Part shown: positions 1 through 7,649 of the stretch, one piece after another
How positions within the stretch are numbered: the stretch's first letter is position 1
How the letters are laid out: the number at the start of each line of letters is the position of its first letter
Assembly (NCBI GenBank): GCA_964469905.1
Contig: CAYXZW010000058.1
Location: 1 to 17,279, forward strand
From: MVRV01 sp964469905
GTDB lineage: Bacteria; Desulfobacterota; Syntrophia; Syntrophales; Smithellaceae
Length of the DNA stretch: 17,279 bases
Reading direction: 5' to 3'
Program-made: the position numbers and the translations under genes
Notes under the pieces: model-generated
The model's input: the letters and a program-made list of their open reading frames with translations, nothing else
What the model was told of the DNA's origin: nothing
Databases searched by the model: none

Positions 1-1742
1 GCATTTAATCCCACCAACCCACCGGTATTGTGTTGGCCGGTTATACTTACATTCACTAGCCCGATATTCCGAACAACCGCAGAACTGCTTGTTTGTCCGA
101 ACAATCCTATGTAATCCGTTGTGGGGCGATCAATATAGAGGCCGGTAATTGTGTGGCCGAGACCGTCAAAGATGCCGCTGAATGTTCCTATGGGATTGAA
201 GCCCGCCCCGGAGTTAGTAGAGTCCGTAATATTTGAACCAAGCGCATATTTCCCGTCGTTATTCATGCCCTGCAAAGCAGCCAGGTTGTTAATTACGCTG
301 TAGGTAATTATGTCGCTATCACTACCCAGCTTGGTGATGAAGTTGTTGCCGTTTGGCAGATTGACCGGGGCGTTGATGTTGTAAGTGGCGGCGCTCCCCC
401 CGATAACGCCATCGGCAGAGCCCTGGCCGTAATACAGCGCCAGTTGGGCAGTTCCGGAGCCGTTGAGCGCCGAATTGATGGTGATGTTGCGGTAGGCGTT
501 GAGTGTTAGCTTATTGGTGCTCCAGCTTACAGTGTCATTGACAAAAATGTCGCCATTACCATCAGCGGTGGAGCCTTGGCTGGAAAGGATCGTAATGTTA
601 CTGCTACCTAGAGCGGCGGATAGTGTGGCACCGGAAATGTCGCCAGTCGGAGTACCCTCGATGAACAGTCCAGTTTTGCCGGCTGCTATGGTGAAACTAA
701 CAATCGGATCAATCAGCCAGTTGCCGCCATTGGTCTGGACGCGAATTCCGTTCAGGTCAACCTTGGCCGCTGATGTTTCGATAAAACCGCCGCTGCCGCT
801 GGTTCCATCGCCCTGAGCGGAGAGCAATCCCCTGCCGGTGAGCGTACCGCTGATTTGGCCGTCTTCCGCCGTCATGGCGATAATCTGACCGCCCTTGCTG
901 CCATCGGCGCTGATAACACTGGTGTCCGCCAGTTCAATCGACTTTGTGGCCTTGAGGAAGATCCTTCCGCCTTCCGAAACGGCGCTGTCCGCATTGATAA
1001 TGCCCTTTTGCGAGATCAGGCCGCCGTATATCCCCACTTTGCCGCTCTGGGCGACGATCTGGCCTAAGTTCACGGCCCTGTCTGCCGGTGCGCTGACGAC
1101 GACGGATATATCGGGATCAAGCGAATCGACCAGGTACACGCTATGGCCTGCCGCCAGGGTTATATCGCCCTGCGGTGAATTGATAATTCCGCTGTTCGCA
1201 ATATCCGGCGCAATGAGGAAGACCTTCCCGCCGGTGGGTGTCGTAATGGTGCCCTGGTTCTCAATTGCTCCGGCATTAGCTCCGGCGGTGAAGTTGTACT
1301 TTCCCGCCAGAAAATCCTGATTGCTGAGGTTCAATGTGGAGGCAACCAGGCCGTTCACATCGATTCTGGCACCCTGGCCGAAAAGGATGCCGTTGGGGTT
1401 AATCAGAAAAACCCGGCCGTTGGATTGCAACAGGCCGAGAATCCGGGAAGGGTCCTGGCCGATAACACGGTTCAGGATTGCGCTGGATGCCGACTGCTGG
1501 ATAAAGCGGACGGCTTCATTGTTGTTAATCGAAAAGCCCTGCCAGTTGATGATCGCATTGGGGCTGTTCGTGATCGTGAGGTTGTTGCCCTGAGTATTAA
1601 AGCTTGCCTGTCCGTTTACCACCTGCTGCCCGACAGGAAGGGCAAAGACTGTGCTGGAGCTGAAGAAAATCAACGTGATCAAAGAAACAATCTTATTGGC
1701 TATCAGGAAAAGCCTCTTTTTTCTACACGGATTTGTTTTCAT
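1..1742 (-). CDS. TpsA exoprotein of a two-partner secretion system (filamentous haemagglutinin-type), 3' end beyond the window
   Basis: Reading the minus strand from the ATG at 1742-1740 gives an open frame of 580 codons that reaches the left edge without a stop, so the protein is partial. An AAGGAG ribosome site lies 7 bases before the ATG. Residues 1-34 look like a signal peptide with a basic N-terminus, a hydrophobic core and a VFA cleavage site. The TPS secretion domain follows, with NPNGILFG at 115-122, then GLVAST, as in haemagglutinin activity-domain proteins. The next 400 residues are rich in Gly, Asn, Ser and Thr with regular short strands, as expected of a beta-helix. The last 50 visible residues resemble the GLUG repeat (FDGLGHTITGLYI, then GLFG). 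It lies 77 bases downstream of its presumed transporter at 1820-3424 and is probably co-transcribed with it. By family, it would be exported as an adhesin-like surface fibre; the specific ligand cannot be told. Confidence 0.92.
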   Translation of the reverse strand, partial: MKTNPCRKKRLFLIANKIVSLITLIFFSSSTVFALPVGQQVVNGQASFNTQGNNLTITNSPNAIINWQGFSINNNEAVRFIQQSASSAILNRVIGQDPSRILGLLQSNGRVFLINPNGILFGQGARIDVNGLVASTLNLSNQDFLAGKYNFTAGANAGAIENQGTITTPTGGKVFLIAPDIANSGIINSPQGDITLAAGHSVYLVDSLDPDISVVVSAPADRAVNLGQIVAQSGKVGIYGGLISQKGIINADSAVSEGGRIFLKATKSIELADTSVISADGSKGGQIIAMTAEDGQISGTLTGRGLLSAQGDGTSGSGGFIETSAAKVDLNGIRVQTNGGNWLIDPIVSFTIAAGKTGLFIEGTPTGDISGATLSAALGSSNITILSSQGSTADGNGDIFVNDTVSWSTNKLTLNAYRNITINSALNGSGTAQLALYYGQGSADGVIGGSAATYNINAPVNLPNGNNFITKLGSDSDIITYSVINNLAALQGMNNDGKYALGSNITDSTNSGAGFNPIGTFSGIFDGLGHTITGLYIDRPTTDYIGLFGQTSSSAVVRNIGLVNVSITGQHNTGGLVGLN

Positions 1743-1819
1743 ATCAAACTCCTTTACTAATGCTTGTTACTTGTTGCTATTGTTCCTTAAAGTCTTTTGC
1801 CGAAAATCTTTAAGCCTGT

Positions 1820-3424
1820 TTAAAACAATAAACTTGCCGACAAATGCCAGGCACTGCTCCAGCGCTTAATGTTTTCATCAGGGGGGTCAACGACAAAGCC
1901 ACAATCAACAGAGAGGGAGAATCTTTTGCCATCAGTAATACGTAAGCCGGGACCAATGCTGGCAATTTGCGTACTGACCGTATCACCCGGTAGAGCATTA
2001 TTCCGGTAAACATAGCCCCGGTCATAAAACCCTAGTAGGCGGGTTTGAAAAGCACTGAAATTGAACAACATGCACAGATCCGGAGTGTAGGCCTCGACAC
2101 TTCCGGAATATCCCTGATCGTTGGAGAAGGCCCTCTCCGCAAAGCCACGGACAGAGGTCGCTCCGCCAATCCCGTACTGCTCGCCCGGCACCAGCCGATC
2201 ATTGGTATATTGTCCGTTAACCAGCATACGCGCCTGCCAGTCCGCACCCAGAATATAAGACAGATTGGCACCGTAGCGGAGCATGTTATAACTCCGCGGT
2301 GCGCCGGCACGGGCAGCTTCAAAATCGCTGGTGTTGTCCCGGCCGTCCCAACTGCCTGCGATATTTTGCATAGCCATCAGATAAAATCCGGCATTGATTT
2401 TCTCGAAACTCAATGTTCCACCGTATGTCAGGCTGACAGGATGCACTGTTACGTTGTTACCCAGTTGGCTGCCCAGAAAATCAACGTTGTTTTCATAAGC
2501 ACGGTAATCCAGGCCTAAGGTCACTTTATGCTCGTAGCTGCTGATTCTGGTGAGATTCTGGTTGTAGTGTATACCCAAAATTGAACCTTTGCCACTGACG
2601 TTCAGATTGTTTGCGGCAACGTTTATCGTACCGGAATCCACATTGGAATAAGCGCCGATCAGATCCAGAGATGATCCCAGGGAATAAAAAGGAACACGGT
2701 AACCGAGGCTGTAAATGCTGACGCGATCAATTTTCTCCGGAGATGTAGTGTATTGCAACGTCAGAAGATGATCTCTGTCGAATACATTGGCGTGCTGCAG
2801 AAGGACGCCCAGGCGAGTCGGACCGGTTTCCTTGTTGCCGGTGTTATCTCCGGTTATGCCCAACTTCCATGGTTTTTCATCCTTTACCGTCAGTATCGCG
2901 TCAGTTTCATTTTCCTTGTTGCCGGTTTTTAGTTGCAGAGCTGTTTTTTTTGCGGGATTGTCGTTGGCCAGTTTCAGGCTGCGGGATACGGCATTGATAT
3001 CGGGAGTTCCACCTTGCCGCAGTCCCGGAAGGCTGCGCAGAATATTATCTTGCTCAAAAAAACGGTTTCCTTCTACAGTTATTTTCGCGAGGCTGGTTTC
3101 TATTACTTTAAAGCGAACAACCCCTTTTTCCAGTTCCTGTTCCGGCAGCATTACCATAACCAGGGAAAAGCCCCGATCGCGGTAGGCTTGTTCCAGGGCA
3201 TCCAGAGCTTCCTGTACGGTACCAAAATCCTTCGCTTTGCCGGTGAAAGGGGCCAGCTTTTTTTCGACCTCGGCATTGTCAAGAAGGGTATTCCCCTCAA
3301 TCTGGAACCGACTAATATCGAAACGAAGGATATCATCCGGCTTTTCACCGACAGCGTAAGCGGCGGTTATCGCTGTAAAAATGAATAAAGCACATAAAGC
3401 AGATTGTAATAATCGAATTCTCAT
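1820..3424 (-). CDS. TpsB outer-membrane transporter (ShlB/FhaC/HecB family)
   Basis: This 534-residue protein has the normal TpsB length. Residues 1-24 form a signal peptide ending AAYA. Two POTRA-type domains follow at about 36-108 (including RFQIEGNTLL and the RDRGFSL stretch) and 110-185 (ITVEGNRFF). The rest is a predicted 16-strand barrel with alternating hydrophobic strands. VRGF at 425-428 is the conserved loop-6 motif of the Omp85/TpsB superfamily, and the chain ends in Phe, as outer-membrane beta-signals do. By family knowledge the POTRA domains bind the TPS domain of the partner in the periplasm and the barrel passes it to the surface. The partner is the downstream gene at 1-1742. 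No good Shine-Dalgarno site is visible before the ATG at 3424, but the intact signal peptide supports this start. The plausible promoter is at 3528-3556. Confidence 0.93.
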   Translation of the reverse strand: MRIRLLQSALCALFIFTAITAAYAVGEKPDDILRFDISRFQIEGNTLLDNAEVEKKLAPFTGKAKDFGTVQEALDALEQAYRDRGFSLVMVMLPEQELEKGVVRFKVIETSLAKITVEGNRFFEQDNILRSLPGLRQGGTPDINAVSRSLKLANDNPAKKTALQLKTGNKENETDAILTVKDEKPWKLGITGDNTGNKETGPTRLGVLLQHANVFDRDHLLTLQYTTSPEKIDRVSIYSLGYRVPFYSLGSSLDLIGAYSNVDSGTINVAANNLNVSGKGSILGIHYNQNLTRISSYEHKVTLGLDYRAYENNVDFLGSQLGNNVTVHPVSLTYGGTLSFEKINAGFYLMAMQNIAGSWDGRDNTSDFEAARAGAPRSYNMLRYGANLSYILGADWQARMLVNGQYTNDRLVPGEQYGIGGATSVRGFAERAFSNDQGYSGSVEAYTPDLCMLFNFSAFQTRLLGFYDRGYVYRNNALPGDTVSTQIASIGPGLRITDGKRFSLSVDCGFVVDPPDENIKRWSSAWHLSASLLF

Positions 3425-3527
3425 ATAGGGAAGGGCTCACTTAATACTAAGGGTTAATGCAACCTGCTCAAGAATAAAAAACAGCTTTGGCCTGATACAT
3501 TTCTAACCTTAAGCTATTACAGGGAAA

Positions 3528-3556
3528 TTTTTAAACCTGTTTTTGTGGAAAGTCAA
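3528..3556 (-). promoter_or_regulatory. Candidate sigma70-type promoter for the tpsB-tpsA pair
   Basis: On the minus strand TTGACT (3556-3551) is followed after 17 bases by TAAAAA (3533-3528), a 5/6 and 4/6 match to the consensus hexamers. It would leave a leader of about 100 bases before the tpsB ATG. The area is AT-rich, so a chance match is possible. Confidence 0.4.
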
Positions 3557-3598
3557 CAGAAAAAAACTGAAAAATGCTATTAGGAAACGCGGTTTTTG

Positions 3599-3618
3599 AA
3601 TTGTTTGCAGCAACAATT
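3599..3618 (-). terminator. Weak hairpin at the end of the TsaC-like gene
   Basis: A 7-bp perfect stem (AATTGTT/AACAATT) with a 6-base loop overlaps the stop codon of the gene ending at 3617. It is AT-rich and no T-run follows on the minus strand, so termination here is uncertain. Nothing else but the tpsB promoter was seen in 3425-3616. Confidence 0.25.
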
Positions 3619-4252
3619 AAGATTCCAGGCATTGATCAATAGAGATGCGGCTGATTACCCCTTCACGTAGAATTTGGGGGGGGCTTATGGTAACGTCGAT
3701 TATCGTAGAGCCAAGTCCTCCGGCAGTTTTTCCCATGTCAACCAGGGCATCAATTTTATTGCCGATTTGGGCGGAGACTTCTGCTGCGGTGGAGCATTCC
3801 GTTGCGCCGGATAAATTGGCGCTGGTGGCCGTCAGCGGTCGGCCGAGTTTTTGCGCGATAGCCGTTGCGCCGGGGTGGCTGGAAATACGTATACCGATTT
3901 TACCGGTTTGTGCCGTCAGCAGGGGAGATATTTTAGCGGAGGCTTTAAAGACGATGGTGAGCGGGCCCGGCCAGAAGAATTGCATCAGCTTTACAGCACA
4001 GGCGGGTACTTCGTCGACAAGCGATCCTAGATTATCCTGGCTGGCGATAATTATGGAAATCGGATTGTTGAAATTTCTGCCTTTCAGGTCGAATATTTTC
4101 CGGATGGCATTTTCGTTTAGTGCATCGACACCCAGGCCATAAAAGGTTTCCGTGGGATAGGCGATGACGCCGCCGGCGGCTAAAATTTCCGCCGCCCGGG
4201 ATAATACAGCTTCTTCAGAAATTTCTCTATCGGCTTTCAGGTTTTCCGGCAT
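3617..4252 (-). CDS. tsaC: Threonylcarbamoyl-AMP synthase (TsaC/YrdC/Sua5 family)
   Basis: This 211-residue cytoplasmic protein has the YrdC fold signatures in order: YPTETFYGLG at 32-41, KGR at 57-59, WPGPLT at 94-99, IRI at 121-123, SANLSG at 144-149 and STIID at 182-186. By family, it makes threonylcarbamoyl-AMP from threonine, bicarbonate and ATP, the first step of t6A37 modification in ANN-decoding tRNAs. Length shows the YrdC domain alone, without the C-terminal Sua5 domain. The ATG overlaps the 3' end of purE by 16 bases and has a GGAG about 9 bases upstream inside purE, suggesting translational coupling in one transcript. YciO-type paralogues share the fold, but PTET, KGR and SANLSG fit TsaC well. 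The pairing with purE looks like convenience of layout rather than pathway. Confidence 0.9.
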   Translation of the reverse strand: MPENLKADREISEEAVLSRAAEILAAGGVIAYPTETFYGLGVDALNENAIRKIFDLKGRNFNNPISIIIASQDNLGSLVDEVPACAVKLMQFFWPGPLTIVFKASAKISPLLTAQTGKIGIRISSHPGATAIAQKLGRPLTATSANLSGATECSTAAEVSAQIGNKIDALVDMGKTAGGLGSTIIDVTISPPQILREGVISRISIDQCLES

Positions 4253-4749
4253 GCAACACTCTCCGCTTTTTTCTCCACATCCTGCGCCATTTTTTTAATA
4301 TAAGCGGATAGTTTACTGCTGACCTTTTTGTCTTCGAGCGCCAGAATACGCACGGCATAGAGAGCCGCGTTTTTTGCTCCGGCCTTGCCGATAGCCATTG
4401 TGGCCACCGGTATGCCGCCGGGCATTTGCACGGTGGAAAGCAGCGCGTCCAGACCTTGCAATGCAGTCGCATCAATCGGTACGCCGATTACCGGCAGCTG
4501 TGTTTGCGAGGCGATGACACCGGCGAGATGCGCGGCAGCGCCGGCGCCGACAATAATTATTTTTACGCCGCGTTTTGCTGCCTCCTCGGCAAATTTTTCT
4601 GTTCTTGCGGGAGACCGGTGGGCGGAAGTTAAGAATAGCTCATGGGGGATGCCGAACTCTTCCAGAATTTTCGCCGCTTCGGTCATGATCGGCAAATCGG
4701 AATCACTGCCCATAACCACGCTGACTAAAACATCTTTTTTCTTATTCAT
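4237..4749 (-). CDS. purE: N5-carboxyaminoimidazole ribonucleotide mutase (class I PurE)
   Basis: The 170-residue product shows GSDSD at 14-18, SAHR at 42-45 with the likely catalytic His44, GAGAAAHLAG at 68-77 and LQGLDALLSTVQMP at 97-110, all hallmarks of PurE. Class I enzymes interconvert N5-CAIR and CAIR in step 6 of de novo purine synthesis and work with PurK; class II enzymes use CO2 directly. I favour class I from the overall match, without an alignment. No purK is in the window. An AAGGAG lies 4 bases before the ATG at 4749. The gene overlaps the next one (TsaC-like) by 16 bases, so the two probably form an operon. A perfect TATAAT lies 22-28 bases upstream of the start. The lysine-rich tail from about 140 is variable in this family. 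Confidence 0.94.
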   Translation of the reverse strand: MNKKKDVLVSVVMGSDSDLPIMTEAAKILEEFGIPHELFLTSAHRSPARTEKFAEEAAKRGVKIIIVGAGAAAHLAGVIASQTQLPVIGVPIDATALQGLDALLSTVQMPGGIPVATMAIGKAGAKNAALYAVRILALEDKKVSSKLSAYIKKMAQDVEKKAESVACRKT

Positions 4750-4771
4750 AATTCTCCTTGAGTTTTAGTAA

Positions 4772-4777
4772 ATTATA
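4772..4777 (-). promoter_or_regulatory. Candidate -10 box for purE-tsaC
   Basis: A perfect TATAAT on the minus strand lies upstream of purE. No hexamer resembling TTGACA sits 16-18 bases further up, so the promoter would be weak or activator-dependent. Initiation here would give a leader of about 16 bases carrying the AAGGAG site. Confidence 0.4.
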
Positions 4778-4907
4778 CAGTTTCTTTTCATCTCTCAGGT
4801 TAATGAAAAATTGTTTGATGGAAATCATGAATTAAATATGTGCGCCTAATAACTCATTGGAAATGTAAATGCAAGAGGCAGTATTAACCACCTTTATGGT
4901 TTTTATC

Positions 4908-4936
4908 TTGACAGATAAGCCCGAAATATCTACAGT
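4908..4936 (+). promoter_or_regulatory. Sigma70-type promoter for the cyclophilin gene
   Basis: TTGACA at 4908-4913 is a perfect -35 box. It is followed after exactly 17 bases by TACAGT at 4931-4936, a 4/6 match to TATAAT. The predicted start near 4943 gives a short leader with GGGAG 6 bases before the ATG at 4967. It points away from purE, so 4750-4966 is a divergent promoter region. Confidence 0.65.
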
Positions 4937-4966
4937 TTCGCTTACACTACGAAAAGGGAGAAGCTA

Positions 4967-5506
4967 ATGAAAAATAAACTTGTCGCTGTTATTGAAACAG
5001 ATAAGGGAACAATCCGCCTGCGGCTCTTTGCCGATCAGACGCCGCTTACCGTGGGAAACTTTGTTAATCTGGCCAGGCGCGGTTACTATAATAATTTAAA
5101 ATTTCACCGGGTTATCCCCGATTTTATGATTCAGGGCGGTTGCCCCGATGGCGATGGCCGTGGAGGGCCGGGGTATAAATTTCCAGACGAGTTTGTTTCG
5201 GAACTCCGCCACAGCAAGCCGGGTATCCTTTCCATGGCCAATTCTGGTCCGCAGACAAACGGCAGCCAGTTTTTTATCACTCATATTGATACACCGTGGT
5301 TGGACGGCAAACATACCGTCTTTGGCGAAGTGGCCAGCGATGTTGATCAGGAAGTTGTCAACCAGATTGTTCAGGGTGATAAAATCCGTTCTGTTCTGAT
5401 TGAAGGCGATATTTCCGACCTATTGAGCAGCATCAGTGGTTCCGTCGACAAATGGAATAAGATTATTGACGAGAGATTCCCGCAATTACCGAAAGTGCCG
5501 GCTTGA
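4967..5506 (+). CDS. Cyclophilin-type peptidyl-prolyl cis-trans isomerase
   Basis: This 179-residue protein has the complete cyclophilin core: FHRVIPDFMIQGG at 46-58 (Arg48 matches the catalytic arginine), GSQFFITH at 99-106 and WLDGKHTVFG at 111-120. By family it catalyses cis-trans isomerisation of X-Pro bonds as a folding helper. There is no signal peptide or lipobox, so it should be cytoplasmic (PpiB-like) rather than periplasmic. An extension of about 40 residues after the core (from about 135) is longer than in minimal bacterial cyclophilins and has no motif I recognise. It has its own promoter at 4908-4936 and looks monocistronic; a palindromic repeat element begins 6 bases after its stop codon. 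Confidence 0.95.
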   Translation: MKNKLVAVIETDKGTIRLRLFADQTPLTVGNFVNLARRGYYNNLKFHRVIPDFMIQGGCPDGDGRGGPGYKFPDEFVSELRHSKPGILSMANSGPQTNGSQFFITHIDTPWLDGKHTVFGEVASDVDQEVVNQIVQGDKIRSVLIEGDISDLLSSISGSVDKWNKIIDERFPQLPKVPA

Positions 5507-5512
5507 TGATTG

Positions 5513-5790
5513 ATGCCAGATTGCATTCTTTGCCTGGCTTTGTTGGCAGAGCCTGTACCGGCGCATAACCTGATAACCTGAAGGTCACGCGAGGTCACGA
5601 GGGCTGTGGTCGTCCGCTCTTAGACCGTCGCATGCCGTTCCTCAACGTATGTAAAATACGCCGGATGCCGGGGAGACTTTTCCCTGCCACAGCTGAAGCA
5701 GGATAGTTCAACTTACCAATTCCGCAATGCTTCGTTTTCGGAGTTGGAGTTTCACTGCAGTCGCGTTATGCTGTGAATGCAACTTGGTAT
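5513..5790 (+). repeat. Long copy of an imperfect palindromic repeat element
   Basis: The ends are inverted copies of each other: the first 16 bases match the reverse complement of the last 16 at 13 positions, including the shared block TTGCATTC. The centre carries a small hairpin, CGTAT-GTAAA-ATACG, at 5646-5660. Three blocks match the shorter element at 7525-7649: the left block 5523-5547 (22/25), the centre 5638-5662 (21/25) and the right end 5760-5790 (29/31). Between them this copy holds about 70-80 extra bases on each side, including tandem AGGTCACG (separated by 2 bases) and ATAACCTG repeats. No transposase frame is present, so it resembles a MITE-like or REP-like element, strand assignment being arbitrary. 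It fills the 308-base gap 5507-5814. A weak promoter-like pair (TTGGAG, 17 bases, TATGCT) spans 5744-5772 near its right end. Confidence 0.8.
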
Positions 5791-5814
5791 GAGTAACACC
5801 GGAGATAAATTATT

Positions 5815-6858
5815 ATGAGAAAGGTGCAAGAAACCCCGGCACGGATGGTGGAGGAAGACGGTACTGTCCATTTCGGCACTTACCGCACACCGTTTCGGAA
5901 TGCCAATATTCTTGCCGCGCCCCTGTATTCTTTCCCTGTGCCCGGCTTCTGGAAGAATTTTCGTTTGAAAGAATGGCAGCATTTCGGCATTATCACTCCG
6001 ACTCACTATCTGGGCATGGTTATTTTTGATGCTAAATTTACAGATGTTTCTTTTTTCTATGTCTACGACCGTTTTAGTAATACTCGTTTTGAGCACACCC
6101 GGCAGGATAGTAAACATAAAATAAAAGTGGCCGCCCAGGTTTATGATGACGTCTCCTTGTTTGAGACAACAGGTTACCGCTTGCGCTTTGAAAACAAGCT
6201 GGATCAGGGTTTCCACCGGGTTATAGTCGACATTGATGGTTCTCTCGATCGTCTGGCCGTAAGAGGTGAAATAACGATTCATGAAGATTTGAGTGTCATT
6301 GAGCCGTTGGTTCAGGTATCACCCATAACAGCCTCCAGGCCTTTTTATACGCACAAGGCGGCTATGCCCGCGTCGGGCAGCATTTGGTTGGGTTCGCAAG
6401 AAATTGTTCTGAAGCGTGACGCCTGCATCGCGCTGATCGATGAACAAAAAACTTATTATCCCTATTGCAGCTTCTGGAAATGGGCCATGGCGGCCGGTTA
6501 CACTGCTGACGGGAAACTTCTGGGCTTCAACCTCTGTCAGAATATGATTGCCGACGATGAGAATTTTAATGAAAACTGCTTCTGGATAGACGGGAAAATA
6601 TCCTGTTTGAAGGCGGCGCGGTTTGAGTTCGGCGACGTCATGAAACCGTGGAACATGAAAACGACAGATGGGAAACTGGATTTATCTTTTGTTCCGGTAG
6701 GTGAGCGGGCGGAGATTATCAACGTTGCCGGTATCATCCGTTCCGACTTTCGTCAACCCTTTGGCCTTTACAAAGGCCGCTTTGCCGACGGCCAGGGAGT
6801 TACCCATTCCATTTCGGATTTCTTCGGCCTGGCGGAACATCACGTTACCAGGTACTAA
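5815..6858 (+). CDS. DUF2804 family protein of unknown function
   Basis: The 347-residue product looks like a DUF2804 protein. It has an N-terminal stretch with HFGTYRTPFRNAN, a LKEWQHFGIITPTHYLG segment near residues 51-67, and a C-terminal PFGLYKGRF followed by GLAEHHVTRY. It is rich in aromatic residues and alternating strands, has no signal peptide or membrane segment, and is probably a cytoplasmic beta-rich protein. I know no established reaction for this family and give none. GGAG lies 10 bases before the ATG. The start is 24 bases after the end of the long palindromic element at 5513-5790. The secreted cysteine-rich gene at 6907 follows after 48 bases on the same strand and may share a transcript. 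The family call is from memory of its pattern, so it is less certain than the reading frame. Confidence 0.8.
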   Translation: MRKVQETPARMVEEDGTVHFGTYRTPFRNANILAAPLYSFPVPGFWKNFRLKEWQHFGIITPTHYLGMVIFDAKFTDVSFFYVYDRFSNTRFEHTRQDSKHKIKVAAQVYDDVSLFETTGYRLRFENKLDQGFHRVIVDIDGSLDRLAVRGEITIHEDLSVIEPLVQVSPITASRPFYTHKAAMPASGSIWLGSQEIVLKRDACIALIDEQKTYYPYCSFWKWAMAAGYTADGKLLGFNLCQNMIADDENFNENCFWIDGKISCLKAARFEFGDVMKPWNMKTTDGKLDLSFVPVGERAEIINVAGIIRSDFRQPFGLYKGRFADGQGVTHSISDFFGLAEHHVTRY

Positions 6859-6906
6859 AACAATGACTGCGTAACACCCAAAACAATTATAAGGAGTGAG
6901 AAGAAA

Positions 6907-7293
6907 ATGAAAAGATCGTGCAGGGGGCTAATTCTGGCTTTGATGTTTGTTACGTTATTTTTCGTTTCCTATGCATCCGCTGATGAAGCTGAAGGAGTTG
7001 GTAAGGCCCATTGTCGGGACAAAGTTTTTGCCTGTTACGAAAAGGAAGGCCGGGGAGTTGGTGCGGGAACAGTAGACGTGCCTCAGTGCTGGACATGGAA
7101 ATGGCTTCCTCCGGGTTGTCATGACTGTCATACGTCAGCAGAATTTTATGCCAAGTATACAAAAAAGTGCAATGACCAGGCTCCTAATGATTGCAAGGGA
7201 AAATGTTGGGCCTGTGATAGACTTGATACCACTAACACTACGCACGTAAACAATTGCTATGACCTTGAGGGCAATATGCATACATTGCAATGA
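6907..7293 (+). CDS. Small secreted cysteine-rich protein with one CxxCH motif
   Basis: I do not recognise a family for this 128-residue protein. Residues 1-25 form a clear signal peptide (KR, long hydrophobic core, ASA before DEAEG). The mature part of about 103 residues holds ten cysteines, at 36, 43, 61, 71, 74, 88, 96, 100, 103 and 117. One pair forms CHDCH at 71-75, a formal CxxCH haem c site; another forms CWAC at 100-103. Either it is a periplasmic monohaem protein or, given the even cysteine number, a small disulfide-rich or metal-binding domain in which CxxCH is accidental. AAGGAG sits 10 bases before the ATG. It lies 48 bases after the DUF2804-like gene and is followed by a possible terminator hairpin at 7347-7382. 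Confidence 0.8.
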   Translation: MKRSCRGLILALMFVTLFFVSYASADEAEGVGKAHCRDKVFACYEKEGRGVGAGTVDVPQCWTWKWLPPGCHDCHTSAEFYAKYTKKCNDQAPNDCKGKCWACDRLDTTNTTHVNNCYDLEGNMHTLQ

Positions 7294-7346
7294 GTGATTA
7301 GACAGCAGAGCGTCCAGATATTATCCTAGCTTATGATAGCAGGGCG

Positions 7347-7382
7347 CAAACAACAATCGGCAGGGGTGCTGGTTGTTGCTTG
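7347..7382 (+). terminator. Hairpin after the cysteine-rich gene, possible terminator
   Basis: A 15-bp imperfect stem (one mismatch and two G-T pairs) with a 6-base loop lies about 50 bases after the stop codon at 7293. Only a short T-poor tail follows, so rho-independent termination is plausible but not strong. Confidence 0.4.
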
Positions 7383-7472
7383 TTCAATATATGACATGAG
7401 CACGATCAATACCTGACCAGCATCGTCAATATCCCGCTTTTGTTGGGGAAATTAATATGCCGCCAAATCCGG

Positions 7473-7501
7473 TTGACAGACGAAACATCTCTTCATATAC
7501 T
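7473..7501 (+). promoter_or_regulatory. Near-consensus sigma70-type promoter for the purO-AICARFT operon
   Basis: TTGACA (7473-7478) is a perfect -35 box, and TATACT (7496-7501) follows after exactly 17 bases as a 5/6 -10 box. Transcription would start near 7508, giving a leader of about 170 bases to the ATG at 7678. The palindromic element at 7525-7649 lies wholly inside this leader. Confidence 0.7.
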
Positions 7502-7524
7502 CCCGCCACAAAAAACTGATGCCA

Positions 7525-7649
7525 AATACCAAGTCGCATTCTTTGGCTAACTTTGTTGGCCGCGTCGTCGGCTTCCTCAACGTATTAGTAATACGCCTGT
7601 GGAGCCTTCTCCTTGCCGTCGCGTTATCCTTTGAATGCAACTTGGTATT
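7525..7649 (+). repeat. Short copy of the imperfect palindromic repeat element, inside a 5' leader
   Basis: The element begins AATACCAAGTCGCATTC and ends in the near-perfect reverse complement, GAATGCAACTTGGTATT (16 of 17 positions). Its centre is CGTATT-AGT-AATACG at 7581-7595, flanked by GGCTTCC and the partly complementary GGAGCC. As RNA the whole stretch would fold into one long, bulged stem. Left, centre and right blocks match the 278-bp element at 5513-5790. It has no transposase. With the hairpin at 7347-7382 and the promoter at 7473-7501 it accounts for most of the gene-free stretch 7294-7677. Strand assignment is arbitrary. Confidence 0.85.

Noticed and set aside
499..1593. Several plus-strand frames of 70-141 codons
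   Set aside because: They are antisense to the TpsA exoprotein. The minus-strand frame is open through the entire region with a signal peptide and TPS motifs.
5581..5606. Tandem AGGTCACG repeats as a CRISPR-like start
   Set aside because: Only two 8-base copies, 2 bases apart, with no spacer-repeat periodicity and no cas genes in the window.
5513..5790. Possible structured RNA, tRNA-like or riboswitch in the gap before 5815
   Set aside because: The shared blocks with 7525-7649 and the inverted ends explain it better as a repeat element; no tRNA T-loop or known riboswitch core was seen.
5752..6282. Open frame of 176 codons on the minus strand
   Set aside because: It runs antisense through the DUF2804-like gene and starts within it; no ribosome site or motif supports it.
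6907..7293. Calling the cysteine-rich protein a cytochrome c outright
   Set aside because: One CHDCH motif among ten cysteines may be accidental in a disulfide-rich domain, and no axial ligand or cytochrome fold is recognisable.
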